A DNA stretch of 64,000 nt from Bombyx mori (lineage: Eukaryota > Arthropoda > Insecta > Lepidoptera > Bombycidae). The notes below the pieces were generated by a model that saw only the letters and a program-made list of their open reading frames with translations, made no database searches and was not told the origin of the DNA. A program made the position numbers and the translations under genes. Of this stretch, positions 43,428 to 55,435 are shown piece by piece. Location of the stretch: contig NC_085131.1 in assembly GCF_030269925.1 (NCBI RefSeq), forward strand, positions 2,928,001 through 2,992,000, written 5' to 3'. Positions within the stretch are counted from its first letter, which is position 1. Every line of letters starts with the position of its first letter.

Positions 43428-45891
43428 AATTTTACTGGGTAAATGTGGACTTAAAATTTTCTGGCTTAGAATCTGTGCACCAAGCTATAATTGTGAAAGC
43501 TTTCCTAGTCCAATGGTTAGACAATTTTTCGATACGCACCCATATCATAGGTAAATTCCGATGTTTGTTGCCTACACTTTCTACGGGTTCTACATCATGA
43601 ATCACGTCTTCATTTCAAATTTCTCACACATATATCACGTATTTAATATCATATCTACAATAATCAACCTTACTTGATTTAGATTTAAGACTTATATTAC
43701 TATGATGATCGGAATAGAATATTAGTAATGAAATAGCAATAGTCACCGTTAAAGATATGAATCAACGTCAATATGGGAAGGTCAAGTGTGTTAACGAAGT
43801 CTTTGGTGCGTATTGAATATTCATAAGTCTTTTAATATAACACGCGTGAAATGAAGCTTTTGTGCTTAAATATCTCATAGAGACATGTCTTAGAATTCTA
43901 ATCAAAATTCTTCATTACTCCTTAGATTCTGATTTCTTAAATTCACGGTCAGGAAATCGTTAAATTTATATTCATTAGGGGTCTTATCCATTTTATGGTG
44001 ATAATAATGTTTATGAAAGTCGATCTTAGAACGAGAGTCATTAACAAAGACAGGAATCGATAACGATGCAATAATCAAGCTAATCTTCGTCATATCGATA
44101 ATTTATAGTGCCGTGGATAATCGTAAATTCGTTGATATTCTCAACAATATCACTGAGTGCTATCCGTTTTGTAAACGCATTGCACAGGACTTTTGTCTCG
44201 ATTCAACACGTTCAGCCATAAACAAGGTGGCAGATCGTAAAACAACTTTATCGACATTTGTCCAGATTGTTTACGGCCCTACAGGATTACCTTTTGTGAT
44301 TGATTCGAGTTCCTCTTAATAAATTTCCTTAGGGATTATAACACTAAGGATCTTTGTCAGTTCGTTTTATGTTTGAATATTAAAAGTGAATTTGAAGGGT
44401 TCGAATTTATTGGTTCTGTCGCTTCGGGTGAAGCAGACGTACTTATTAAAACAAAATTTATTTCTCTGTGATTTATTAGTGTTTTTACAACTTCGCTTGG
44501 AGAGAGGCTGGCGTCTTTCCTTAAGCGACATTTTGTTGTAAACATCAACATTGGACATAAAAATAACTCGTAATCAAATCGGTTACGAGCAAATGGATAT
44601 TGGTACTCGGGAAAACACATGTAAAGCACCCGACACTGATGAAGCCAGAACGATGTTTCTATGACTATCAATCTGATATTTTAATAGAAAATAAAACGAA
44701 AAACCTTACGAGTAAGGTTGAATTTCGAATCAACGTTTTAATCTAAAGAATTAAAAAGAACGCTCTCGTGGTAAGAGCATTCCTCTCGCTTAGTTAATTA
44801 AGACATAGATTATCAAACGTTTTGGAGTAGTAAATAAAATTTTAATCTTTACCCTATAGCATAGGCGTCTCTATAACACGCCTTTATCTTGGTATAGTAA
44901 GCCGCAGCGCACAATGTTTCTTTGATCCCACACCTACGCATATATTTAAATAGTAATACACCACCAATATAATACTAATGCACTGTCAAATTTTAATGTA
45001 TCTCCGATAGCAACAAGAAAGCTTAAATACAAATCACGTGATGTTTTATAACATTTAATTGTTGTTTGTACTTAATGGATCTTTAATGATTATGTCTTTA
45101 TTACAGGTAAGTACGCGATCGTCTGTTTCCAGTTCGTTCGCAAGTAAGCACAAGAGATTTTTCGTAATACTACAAAGCTTTTTTCGTTTAACTTTTGTTT
45201 TTTGTTTTCTTGTTACTCTTGTTATAATTTCGTCAAAATTCCATGAGATATAAGTCACGTCAAAACTTTCCTTTAACATTGCAAGAAAACGACGAAGCCA
45301 GTGCAAACTGATTAAATACTTTAATCTTTATTTACTGGGACGTCTGCGCAGACAGTTTTGCTTTACGATTTATTATCCAACTTTTAATGAGCCCAAGTTA
45401 AGTTCGGACTTCGTTGAGAGGATATTTTGCAACTGTCAACTATTTTAAGCGGACCTTGGATTACATTCCTTCTCTACTTCCGAACTCCAAGAATGTTTAC
45501 AACAAGATTACCCGTGGTAAAGGGACGAAATAGTAGAAACTATGTTTCGGTCATAATATATTTATATATTATGTATACTCTGCTTTGTAGGAACTGAATT
45601 TGTATCAAATATTTTTTTTATTGTTTTAGTTAATAACAAATGTGGTTACATGAAAGAATCGACCGCTAAAACTACACAAAAGTGCTTTCCACTACTTAAA
45701 TATTTTCAAGAGCCTCATGTCCCTATTCTTACCATACTTAAGCTTCTTACTTCCGAAATTCTATTATAATAACACCAATAGCATCATTAACTATGACATG
45801 TACTTTACAATGCCTTTTATTTTCAATACGAACACTCCTGCCTAATGCATCAACTAGAGTAGCCGACGAACACTACAAAAATTCAGTGCTA
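43428..45891. other. AT-rich sequence, weak short frames only
   Basis: Frames at 44113-44319 (plus, 68 codons) and 44357-44671 (minus, 104 codons) have no recognised motif and overlap other open frames. Confidence 0.4.
43902..44093 (-). CDS. Hypothetical small ORF with hydrophobic start (63 aa)
   Basis: The frame opens MTKISLIIASLSIPVFVNDS, a possible signal sequence, then a polar His- and Asn-rich tail. A CTATAAATT stretch lies only 14 bp upstream, too near for a usual TATA box. No family is recognised and it may be chance. Confidence 0.15.
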   Translation of the reverse strand: MTKISLIIASLSIPVFVNDSRSKIDFHKHYYHHKMDKTPNEYKFNDFLTVNLRNQNLRSNEEF

Positions 45892-46134
45892 TTAGATTTT
45901 GTACTCTATTTCGGTGCGAATAGGAGTAATGACGTAATCTTTGACAGCACATTTAAGTTTTACAAAGCGAAGTGAAGAAGTCATTTCGTGGTTGTCATTG
46001 ATGGGTTTTCAAATATTGACCGCCTCTCCCATTATCTGTGCGAGCGTGACGTTTCGGGCTATATCTTTGATAACGTTAGCCGTCGCCGTAAAACCGGGTA
46101 TGTTTGCTTTAACGTCTGTGTTTGTATTCCGGTG
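45892..46134 (-). pseudogene. Possible coding remnant with one in-frame TGA
   Basis: Minus-strand sequence follows an acceptor-like CACACCTTTTAATATCAG. It is open for 41 codons (TDVKANIPGFTATANVIKDI, ARNVTLAQIMGEAVNI), meets TGA at 46011-46009, and continues in the same frame for 38 more (KPINDNHEMTSSLRFVKLKC, AVKDYVITPIRTEIEYKI) to TAA. The stretch is GC-richer than its surroundings. No family is recognised. It may be a last exon ending at the TGA, a decayed gene, or chance. The plus strand also has open frames here, which weakens the case. Confidence 0.3.
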
Positions 46135-46424
46135 CTGATATTAAAAGGTGTGGGGCATTTTTTAATTAAAGTGGACGCTTGGACGTATCGGGTTCCATGG
46201 GGCAAATGATAGATGGGTGGGTTCGGCTGACGTTTTGTTTTAACTGTTCTGCCGTTGGTCTTTTATTCCAAACTTTTTAATATGAAAGCCCTTCGGTTGT
46301 GTGCTTTATACCTCAATACACAAGCTTTTACAATCGAATCATCTCACTGACACTTTAAATGATATTCCCACACACTAACATTACATTAAATAAATAAATA
46401 TAATAAATAAATATATGTTTACTA

Positions 46425-46669
46425 ACGACCACGCCACGTTAACTGGTCCCGTGCTAAGTTCGTAAAGAGCTTACAGGTACCAGATAACGGAAATGAATGT
46501 AAGATTTTTATTATACACATACATATTTTATATTTAATATACATCCATAACCATGGAAAATATATTTTATATTTATCATACAAATATCTTCCCTTGGCGG
46601 GATTCGAACCCGCGACCCCCTTGTGTAGTGACCATGTCACTTACCACTACTACACCAGACGGTCGTTAT
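46425..46669 (-). mobile_element. tRNA-derived SINE, longer copy
   Basis: The minus strand gives CGTCTGGTGTAGTAGTGG as A-box region and GGGTTCGAATCCCGCC (B box at 46600-46610). The body includes CATGGTTATGGATGTATATT, then about 65 bp absent from the 36.1-kb copy (including ATTTCCGTTATCTGGTACC), and the shared end AACTTAGCACGGGACCAGTT. It ends in ACGTGGCGTGGTCGTTAGT followed by AT-rich (TTTA)n-like sequence rather than pure poly-A. Confidence 0.8.
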
Positions 46670-47910
46670 CATATTACATTAGAATGAAACAATTATCATA
46701 AATATAGTGTAGAAACTCGACCGATAAACCATGCGCTCTCTCACTCACTTCTTTAATTGTTCACTCCACGGTCCACTTAACACATTATAAAATATCAAAA
46801 ATAAATAAATAATTATGCAATAAATCTGTTGGGGGACTCACCATGTGTTGACGTTATTAATTACCTTCCAAGTTTAAGATTATTTCTCAGCGTATTTCAA
46901 CATCCTAATTGGGAACAAATGTTGAGGAGACTCGAAAGGAGATGTTTTTTTTTTTTAAATTCGTTATGACAGTTCATAGTTCGGATATAAGAGATCAAAA
47001 GGAGGATTTTCCATTCTACGTGAATTGAATATGACGTTTCCTGGAATAAAACGGAAGGCAATTTAATTATTTGGTTAAAATTTAAAAGAACCGTCTATAA
47101 ATAAGTATGCTCCTCATTAGATATTTTCTTAATTAATTTCCTACTTTCTAATAAGTAAATAAAATATATTTTAATTTGATTTAAAAAAAAAATTGTGTTC
47201 AAAGTTCCATAGAATAAGAGTTGGGTATTACAAAATTGAATTTACTATGTCAGCACAAATTAGAGTAATATTATCTTTATTGTCTATTTTATTATTTATA
47301 GTATTCGTTCTTATTAGTACTTTGTCATTATTTTTGCCTTCGTTAAATGTTTTAGGTCACTTTAATAAAGCTGGTAATTTTGACTACTTATGCACAGATT
47401 AAATCAAAGTGAACTGTTTTAGCATTTGCTACTTCTATCATACTAAATATATTTTATTTATTATATTATATTCATGTTCACCAAACTAACAAAAACAACT
47501 GCGAGCTATATCTTGATTATTATAATATTTTCCACACCATCCTCTCTCACTGTCACTACTAAACTAAATTAATGCTCACAACATTAATCGTATGAACATC
47601 GAACGAGATGATAGTAATCACGATACGTCTTATATCTCAATAAGAAATCTTTAACATAACAATGTATTTAATTGCAAGCGCGACCAGTTCGGTTTTCATC
47701 GTACAATCTTCAATAACAGTGGTATTAAAAGTGAAATATTTAATAAATATCCGCTCAGGTATTGAGGTTTTATTGGGCGTTGATGGTGGCGGGTATTTTG
47801 TTCTGAATACATCTTTGACGTGCGTTTTGCATTGTGTATCTGCAAACTTTATTACTATTATACTTATAGCAATTTCTGGCAGTTTTTTTTATATATTGGA
47901 GAGAAACAAA
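46670..47910. other. AT-rich sequence, nothing firm
   Basis: Two hydrophobic plus-strand frames (47193-47402 and 47662-47913) are T-rich and probably reflect base composition. The second runs into the CR1 UTR copy. Confidence 0.4.
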
Positions 47911-48175
47911 TGAGTTGCTCGCTCCGGGCATTTCAATATTGTAAAAATGTTATGTTATAATTACTTATTGTAAAAATGAATATTTAAAAAAAATCTAACA
48001 TTAAAAAAAATAATCTAATATTAAAAAAAAAAAAAAACATGCCCGCTGAGTTTCTTGCCAATTCTTCTCAGGACGGAGGCTAATTCTTGTGAATTGGCGG
48101 TAGTTCTTTTGACATTCAACAAGTATGTACTTTAATTTATGTTGAATAAAACTTTTTTGATTTGATTTGATTTGA
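47911..48175 (+). mobile_element. 3' UTR-only copy of the CR1-type LINE
   Basis: It is about 265 bp and closely matches 10911-11196: GAGTTGCTCGCTCCGGGC, an A-rich middle, the GCCCGCTGAGTTTCTTGCC block, CAACAAGTATGTACTTT, GAATAAAAC and (TTTGA)n. It begins right after the copied stop codon region, so it is a dead-on-arrival 5' truncation. Confidence 0.85.
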
Positions 48176-48270
48176 AACGATCCACACATGTCTAAGATTC
48201 CCTCATTGGTCTAATTATCCGATTCAGGTCAGTATTTTCATTATAGTTTATTTTTACTCTAGCTCTTTCT

Positions 48271-48342
48271 TTCATATCTCAAATGCATACATCCTAGTTT
48301 AGTCTTACAAGTAAACTAGGATGTATATATAAGAGATATGAA
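48271..48342. repeat. Long imperfect palindrome (31-bp arms)
   Basis: The arms TTCATATCTC...ATACATCCTAGTTTA (48271-48301) and TAAACTAGGATGTAT...GAGATATGAA (48312-48342) pair over 25 of 31 positions with one internal mismatch patch. The loop is 10 nt (GTCTTACAAG). No transposon ends are recognisable around it. Confidence 0.75.
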
Positions 48343-48428
48343 ACATCTACAATCATGAGCACTTCAGAACACACTACACATAATATATGTACATATGACT
48401 TATTGATCGTATTGCTGTATTGCATTGG

Positions 48429-48470
48429 CGGGTACCAGCGTCCTCTCTATTTCTGCCGTAAAGTGGCCAC
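48429..48470 (+). repeat. Bm1 body fragment abutting a LINE tail
   Basis: GGCGGGTACCAGCGTCC and TCTATTTCTGCCGTAAAG parallel the Bm1 GGGTACCACC...CTATTTCTGCCGTGAAGC stretch, then the sequence passes straight into the minus-strand LINE tail. Confidence 0.5.
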
Positions 48471-48594
48471 GCTTTTTTTATTGCCTTTGTAGACAGACGA
48501 GCATACGGCCCACCTGATGGTAAGTGGTCACCGTCGCTCATGGACGTCAGCAATGCCAGGGGCAGAGCCAAGCCGCTGCCTGCCGCTTTCCTCT
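48471..48594 (-). mobile_element. Solo 3' end of the 22-kb LINE family
   Basis: On the plus strand it reads TTTTTTTATTGCCTTTGTAGACAGACGAGCATACGG... to GCCGCTGCCTGCCG. It is a minus-strand, 5'-truncated LINE tail. It abuts a 40-bp Bm1 body fragment on its left. Confidence 0.85.
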
Positions 48595-49221
48595 TTGGGT
48601 AGTGATATTCACACAATAACATCTAGTTTCATTCAAGTAGATATAGCAAAAAAAACCTTACTACACTTTGGACCACTATACATTTTTGAACGGCTCAAAT
48701 ATAATTCGGTCGCTTATAAAATTCCACTTCGCCGAGCTTCTGTCTTGCATTCTCGAGTGCCACATTCAGAACTGGTTCGAGAATAAAAAGCGCGGATCTT
48801 GCACCGGCATTCATAACAGTTTTTGTCACCTGCCTCCGCCTTCCGAAGGTATTATGGTCATAATAATGAACGGAGTCTCAGTGTAATATAAGACTTTGTT
48901 TTTGTGATATCACACGTTGAATTCTTGAAAGATATTGAGATTCAGATTGCAAGTCGATAATAATATTTCGAAATGTTTGATTTTCTTGCTACGTAACGCC
49001 TTTTACGAAGGTGCATAATATAAGTACCTATGTTACATAGAGAAACGAATTTAAAATTCAATGAAGCTAAGATTCGTATGGGAATATGTTTTATTAACCA
49101 TTCAAAATAAAGTTATTGAATTTCGTATTTTAGAATGATTTTCGTTCAATATAGTTAGAACTAATAAAAAAAACCGCATATACTTCGAAAAAAGGTCTTA
49201 AGCGACCATAACCATATAACA

Positions 49222-49340
49222 CTAGTTGTCACCCGCGGCTTAGCTGGCGTGGTCAAGGAAAAGTATCAGTGTAGTTTCCCGAGAAAATGGATATTTGTTT
49301 TTTCGGGATTAAAAAGAGCCCATGTATGTCAATCTCTTAA
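49222..49340 (-). mobile_element. Helitron-like 3' end fragment, family C-like
   Basis: The plus strand reads A|CTAGTTGTCACCCGCGGCTTA, TAGTTTCCCGAGAAAATGG and GGATTAAAAAGAGCCCATG. The CTAG end plus CCCGCGGCTT is typical, but the other end cannot be found. Confidence 0.5.
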
Positions 49341-51344
49341 CTTAATATTATCAGTTTAGAAAAATCATTTCAATACTTTGCTACGTTTCGTCATGAACGA
49401 AGGAAAAACAAACAAACTAAACAATGTAATAAACTAACACAAATACATTTTCAATTTAAAAAATTGTAGGCCTATTTAAAAAAATTTAATTGTCACATGA
49501 AATCGAATGGCAAAAAATATACACATATAAGAGTAATGCAAGAAATTGCATGCTGTATATCGATTAGTAAGCCATTGTCATTGATATTGACACGTGTCAT
49601 GATTGCTTTAACAGCTAGTCTACGAAAACAAAACGCAAACATATTGTACATTATGTTCATTAAATAGGTACATGTTTTGTGTTCGGAGGGTGAATTGTAT
49701 GTCCCTGATTTGTAAATATTTAAATGTCCACTTATCAATCAACACGCGATCTATCAATGTTAAATGTCAACGCACGGTTAGGAGTCTTTAAACAAATCGA
49801 TGGGTCATCGATCAAACCTACCAATCCATCTAAATTCTACATCAGAATAAAATAGGCCGAATCAAAGCCACACAATTTTGTACTCGCTTGTAGATCGAAG
49901 TCAAGATACTAATGTTCCTTTTGTAATCCAACCTTTTGACCTGATACACTAACGTCACGTCAGAACTTTAATTATTCGTAACATCATAATCATTCTAGTC
50001 GTGAGTGTTCAATGAACACAAGAATTAATACTACACGACCACTATAACTCGATACATCGGCTCCAGCTTTTTATACTTTATCGTTGTTATTATTAAATAT
50101 CTCATTAAACTGGTCGCGAAACACACAGATTACAACGTTACCCTCTCTACAAGATACTAGTTTACTTGGCTGAGCCACCCGCTGAGTTCGATGTGAGGCA
50201 CCCGTACAGTCACCCGCACAAGTTGCGCTATCCATCTCTGAAATGGCTCCATTATCGACTCTAAAGTACACGTTATAGAATTTCGTGCGTACTTGTTCGT
50301 TCGTTTGTACGCCCCATGCCGTTTCATTACAATCCTTACCATCGTTTATCATACTTTACATAGCCGTAATTTATTCATAAAGCCAATCTTGTTTACAAGC
50401 AGATTGTGTTACATGGCGTTCTTGAATTTCTCAATACGTGACCCGATTTCGTATAAAGCAATGTGGTTGATTCATTGTTAGTTTTTATTATCGATAACAA
50501 TATTTTACACGTCGCCAAGTCGTTGGTAAGATGAGACTTTAGCTTATTTATGTTACGAGCGGTTACCATTATTGTTGTAAAGCGGAGAGAAGGTACCATT
50601 TACATCCATATCGTCCCTCGTGATTTGTACGTTTTGACTGAATTTCATTTGTTGTTTTTTTGTTTTCATTACCTTCATAATTTGGACTAAGTCAAATTGA
50701 GTATTGTTTACTAAGCTAAGCAAAAGGTACTGTAAATTTGGCCTTTACCTTTTTGAATATTGATTTTTATATTATGTTAAACTCTTATACGATATTAGAG
50801 TTTTTATATTAAAATTTAGTATTCAAAAATAATTTAAAGTTTTTACTATATGTATTTTCGAAATTAATCGATATATATATTTTTTTATCTTGTAATACTT
50901 TCTATAAAAAAATTTATAAATATTTCTATAAATATATAAAGGCATTAAATTCTAAATATTTTAAATGACCTGACTAAAAACATATCTAGAGAAAAATCCG
51001 GTCCACTAATGAATTTTTCATTCAAACTGGTTTTAAAAGTTGAAAGATTCACAATACTTAAAAGTATTAAAAACAATAATACACTATTACGTACTAAAGT
51101 ATATTTTTCGATAAAATTCCAACAATACTGCCTTAGTTGTGGCGTATAATATGTTTTATAAATTAAGGTCATTTTTCACGAAGCTAATGAGTATATGAGT
51201 TCACGCTCCACCTATTGTCAACGACACATGGACAATGTTAGGCGAATATAGCATCTGGCGACCACATTAAGTGACAGTGAAAATGCTACTTACGCTTCAA
51301 ATTGGAATGCCCACTAACTTTGGGGCAAAATTTTAAGTAGGTAG

Positions 51345-51402
51345 GCAACAGTTCAGCTCTACCTTGGGAGCTACTGAAGTACCAGAGCTACTGTAACCAC
51401 AC
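51345..51402 (+). repeat. Possible old LINE tail fragment
   Basis: GGCAACAGTTCAGCTCTACC, CTACTGAAGTACCAGAGC and TACTGTAACCAC parallel GGCAGCGGCTTGGCTCTGCC...GGTAACCAC of the 22-kb LINE, with heavy decay. Confidence 0.35.
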
Positions 51403-52373
51403 ATCTTCATGTGAACTGTATGCTTGAAGCAATTAGCCCAAATCAAAATCTACCCACTACTATGCTAAAACGTAAATTATTTCATAATTACAAACAGTCA
51501 CGTCTACGAATTGTATACTTCATTCTTGGTCTGTCTCATCGTCATTAGCGGCTAGTCCATGATTAATTGTTACAAATGAAGCCATCCAGTGAATGGTCAA
51601 TTTAACACTAATGCCTTGAGGGATTAACAGCTGACATTTTATTACGTTATTCAAATTGAGTTTATGAATTATTTAGGTCTCGTAGTGATGTAATGCGAGT
51701 CATGATTTAAGACAGATGGGATAGCCCGGTTGGCGATGTTGGTAAATATCTGAGTCGCTATTCAAGGGGCCGGTATTAGGGTGTATTACTGTTTTACCAA
51801 AATTAATCATTTTCTGCTTGTTCCCACCATGCTTTAGTGTCCAACCCCAGTACTGTTTTTAATTAATTCAAAATAAAATCCTTCGGAAAAAGGTAGCTGA
51901 TTATATTATAAGTTATCTTTTAAATATTAGCCCTTTTTATATTTAACCCAAACTCATTAAATAGAAAGAAAACCATTTCAAAACGAAATAATCATTTTAG
52001 TGTTCTTAGCACTAAAAAAATTAAAAATCGACCAAAAATTTAACTGTGTGTGCGTGTTGAAAATGTGTTAAGTCTTGATGTATCATTAAGTCGATACAAT
52101 CTTCAGTAGTCCATCTGTGAAACCGCATGTTATATTACACAACCCGAAATATTTTAGGGTCATTTAAATTTGAGTATTCTTGTTTTGTTAGATAATTTTG
52201 TACTATCGAGTGAAAAAATGGACACTGCTTTTAAATTTGAAAATCATCACTAAATAAATGTCGATCATTTATTGATTCAAGGGATGGCACAATAGTCTCC
52301 CACTCTGAGAAGTTTCAGAACAGATTTTATTGAGCAAAATGTTTTACATATCAATACTGTGTTCTTATTTCAC

Positions 52374-52445
52374 GAGGTGTCTTGTAAGTCTTGGTGGGTG
52401 TTACCACAGCTCCGTTCGTTTTTGTTACGAAGCAGTTATTGGTAT
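52374..52445 (+). repeat. Possible old Bm1 fragment
   Basis: AGGTGTCTTGTAAGTCTTGG, GGGTGTTACCACAGCTCCG and TACGAAGCAGTTATTG parallel the start of the Bm1 body (ACCTCTTGTGAGTCC...GTGAAGCAGTAATG). The match is weak. Confidence 0.4.
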
Positions 52446-53262
52446 CAATGCGAAGAGTAGAATATTCGTTGTAATGCTTTTGAAACTTCTAAGTCAACTC
52501 ACAGGACAGGCGTGTGTTTCACCCAAACCTTAGTAAATGCTTAATACTAAGGCGACATAGAAAAAAGATACTAATTTCGGTTAAAAAAATATGGACAGAT
52601 CGTAACAGGTTAGTCAATATCTGCTTACAACACAGGGTATACAAAAATAGCAAAAGCATTTTTAAATTAAATTATTCTCCTAAATCAAACTAATTGATAT
52701 ACATCGTTTTGTATTATTATTCTTGATATCTCCATTAGTGTCATCCGGTAGATTACTCGTATGTGGAAGTTGGATAGTGTTAGATAAAACAAAACCAAGA
52801 AGGTAGTTACAGTCAAAATATTTTCATATATTTTTTTTCTGATTTACTTTTTATTTTCTTTTGTCGTTTCTTATGCTTCTGTATATTTTAAAAGTATTTG
52901 GAAATTTCATGATATTAAAAACAAGTTTTTAGCCTCTGTTTTTCTCGCGTAAAAGGTTTAAAATTTGGAAAGCCAAAAAAGAAATTTATTCAAACCCATT
53001 CAACGAATTATACTTGTGTTGTGTAACAAAGTCGCTTTACACGATTACCATGTTTATTTTTTAAGACACGTCAAACTACAGCCAACTACGCAGTCAAAAA
53101 TTAAAAAGGAACCCACACTGGGCTTGCCTATTAGATAATGCGAGACCTTCACTTTTTTGTTTATTTTTCTATTATTTTGGCAAATGTTGAAGGTTTTTCA
53201 AAGAATTATCAAACTGAAAACTGCTAGCTCATTATTCTCGGCAAACGCCAAAGAATACTTAC

Positions 53263-53392
53263 TCAGTTGGTACAGCAATTCGTAGTAAGGTTTGGCTTTC
53301 GACACCATAAAGCACCACTGGTCCCAATCCCACGCTGTTTCTTTGGAGGAAATTTCTCCAATTATAGTTTCTTCTATCTCATTCTTTACTAT
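53263..53392 (-). CDS. Candidate internal exon of an unidentified host gene
   Basis: On the minus strand an acceptor TACTAATTCTACAG precedes 130 nt of open, well-balanced coding sequence, which ends at A|GTAAGTA, a near-perfect insect donor (GT at 53262-53261). The exon starts in phase 0 and ends after the first base of a codon. It encodes IVKNEIEETIIGEI, SSKETAWDWDQWCFMVSK and AKPYYELLYQL, rich in W, Y and acidic residues with no low-complexity sequence. I do not recognise the protein. If real, the gene extends in both directions and partner exons should exist, but none was found with confidence in the window. A chance frame remains possible. Confidence 0.45.
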
Positions 53393-54525
53393 CTGTAGAA
53401 TTAGTATAGTACCTATCCGTATCAATTAATCTATAAGAGAAAATATCGCAAATCGCAAACAATACTAATGTAGTTTGGTTCACTATTACACAAATTCGTT
53501 CAATAAACGAAACTCATTTCATCTGTCATTCTTATCGATTTATAAGACAAGTGTGATCAACTCGAATTGATTTCATAATATGTGAATCTTTCGTTTTCTG
53601 TTTCTTAAATTATGAGGTATTTTAATTGAGATCACTATTGAGGCGCCCTTCTCTGATTGAGGTCAAGAGATTTGAGACCGATAGTTGATAGAGTATAGAG
53701 TAAATTTATTAGGTTCTATTTTGTCGGGTATGCAACTTGGAATTGTGGGTGTTTTGGATAATGCTTTAGATAAGTCCCGGTCTATATTCTTAAGTGGTTA
53801 CTAGAGCTTACAGCCATTATAATATGAAAACTACGTGGAAGCTAATGTCTAGATCGGGACGTGGTAATTAAGCAGTTCATTAAGTGAAATTCTGGTTAGT
53901 ACAGCAAAAGTTGTGAATAAATTTTTGGTTAATGTGCAGTTATAATATTTAGATCTATTGGCTGTAACCTTAGTTGTTCTCATAGTAAATTGCCTTCGTG
54001 CTGATCTAAAATATAAGTGTTGTAATGTAGAAGGTGATTAATGAAAAAAAGGGTAAAACATATTGTTTCTTTCCAATTTGACTCTTTGGTGAAACTTCGT
54101 ATGCAGTAGATGGTAATGCCATAACTGCATATTTAATAGCCCACTTTATAAAAAACGTTTTGTTTTAATAAATAAATTGTTTGTTTCTACAAATTAATAT
54201 TTTTGAAAATATCAATTAGTCTTTTAGTAATCTATCGGTAAAAAATATAATTACATTCTGAATAATTATTTGTACTAGAATCCCATCGAATCGATACTAT
54301 TGTTCAAAAGTTTCAAACTATTCGTCAACAAAAACGGAACTCGAAATAACTTGGTGAAAACGACCAAAATAGGGGACGAACAAAAAGGCCGAACGATTTC
54401 TGCGAATCTGTGGTATAGGGTTGAACAGAAAATGTAATAAGTTTTTGCTTATTTCGAAACACGATTAAGTAATTTAGTGAAATATTGGGGTCAACGCTAT
54501 AAAACCAATATCTAGGTTATTTCTA
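53393..54525. other. AT-rich sequence, nothing recognised
   Basis: If 53263-53392 is an exon, this stretch would be upstream intron. No partner exon was seen. Confidence 0.4.
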
Positions 54526-54870
54526 TCTTCTTGTATGGGGCGGAGACATGGAAGAAGGCTTATCGAAGTCGGGTCGACGCGTTTGAGATGTGGTGCTAGA
54601 GGAAAATGCTGCGGATTCCCTGGACGGCGCATCGGACAAACGCATCAATCCTGAAAGAACTAGGCGTCTCCTCAAGACTCTCCACCATTTTCCTACGTAG
54701 GATTTTAGAGATTTTTGGTCACGTTGCGAGGAAAAAGGGTAACAATCTCGAAAGACTTATCATCACCGGCAAAGTGGAAGGAAAGAGGTCTAGGGGGCGT
54801 AGTCCCATGCGCTGGTCCAATCAGATTAAGACGATTTTAGAATCCAGTTTGCATGATTAGTGTTAATAAC
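54526..54870 (+). pseudogene. RTE-type LINE C-terminal remnant with premature stop
   Basis: The frame runs LYGAETWKKAYRSRVDAFEMWC, then a TAG in place of the usual Trp codon, then RKMLRIPWTAHRTN, ILKELG, FGHVARKKGNNLERLI and RGRSPMRWSNQIK. The order and motifs match the region downstream of the catalytic core in RTE-like polymerases. The frame is lost after LHD at 54860, where the normal C-terminus would continue. No poly-A or microsatellite tail is obvious. Confidence 0.75.
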
Positions 54871-55435
54871 ATTTTCTTTATACCTACAATGTTGGAAGCC
54901 GCGTCGAGCCACGAGTTCAATAAAATACAATATATTTTCATTCGTGTTATGTTGTAATAGAAATATTTGGTGTACCTTTCAAATTAGTATCTAATTAATA
55001 GCACAAAAATGTATAAGTTCAGTCAAATTTGATCACCCAAAACCTCTAAGTAATTAATTCGTCAAACCGCAAATTAATTCCACACCCACAGCCCTGACTA
55101 ACGTTCAACAAATTGGTCGCCTTGATAACTAAATCCTTCGAAAACGGAAAGTCAATTTATCAATTTGTCTTTGAAGCGACAATAGCTTCACATGCTAACA
55201 ATTTAAAGGTCAAATTTGCTTAAATTGATAGTCGTTTTCGCCGTTTTGATTCGCGTGTTAATCTTAAGACAGCTTGTGATTATTTTTATTTGATACGTTT
55301 TCTTGAAGTCTTAATTAAGGATATTCTTAATGAGAGATTCGCATCACTGACGAGTTATAGGGTACGGATATGACCGTATTTTGATGTAGCATTAATTTTT
55401 TTCGTTCTAATCTTAATGGAGCAAACACGCCAGAC

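Larger units (their letters stand above)
48595..52373. other. AT-rich sequence with a Helitron end and weak frames
   Basis: Apart from 49222-49340 and 51345-51402, the only notable item is a minus frame at 50071-50352 (93 codons) with several Cys, whose splice context is poor. Nothing can be called. Confidence 0.4.

Noticed and set aside
43902..44319. Divergent pair of small frames considered as a bidirectional promoter region
   Set aside because: No promoter elements at usable spacing and neither product is recognisable.
44357..44671. 104-codon minus-strand frame
   Set aside because: An overlapping frame is equally open, no domain is seen, and composition is not protein-like.
50071..50352. 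Cys-containing 93-codon minus frame, considered as a secreted-protein exon
   Set aside because: A second frame over the same DNA is open, and no convincing splice sites or family match are visible.
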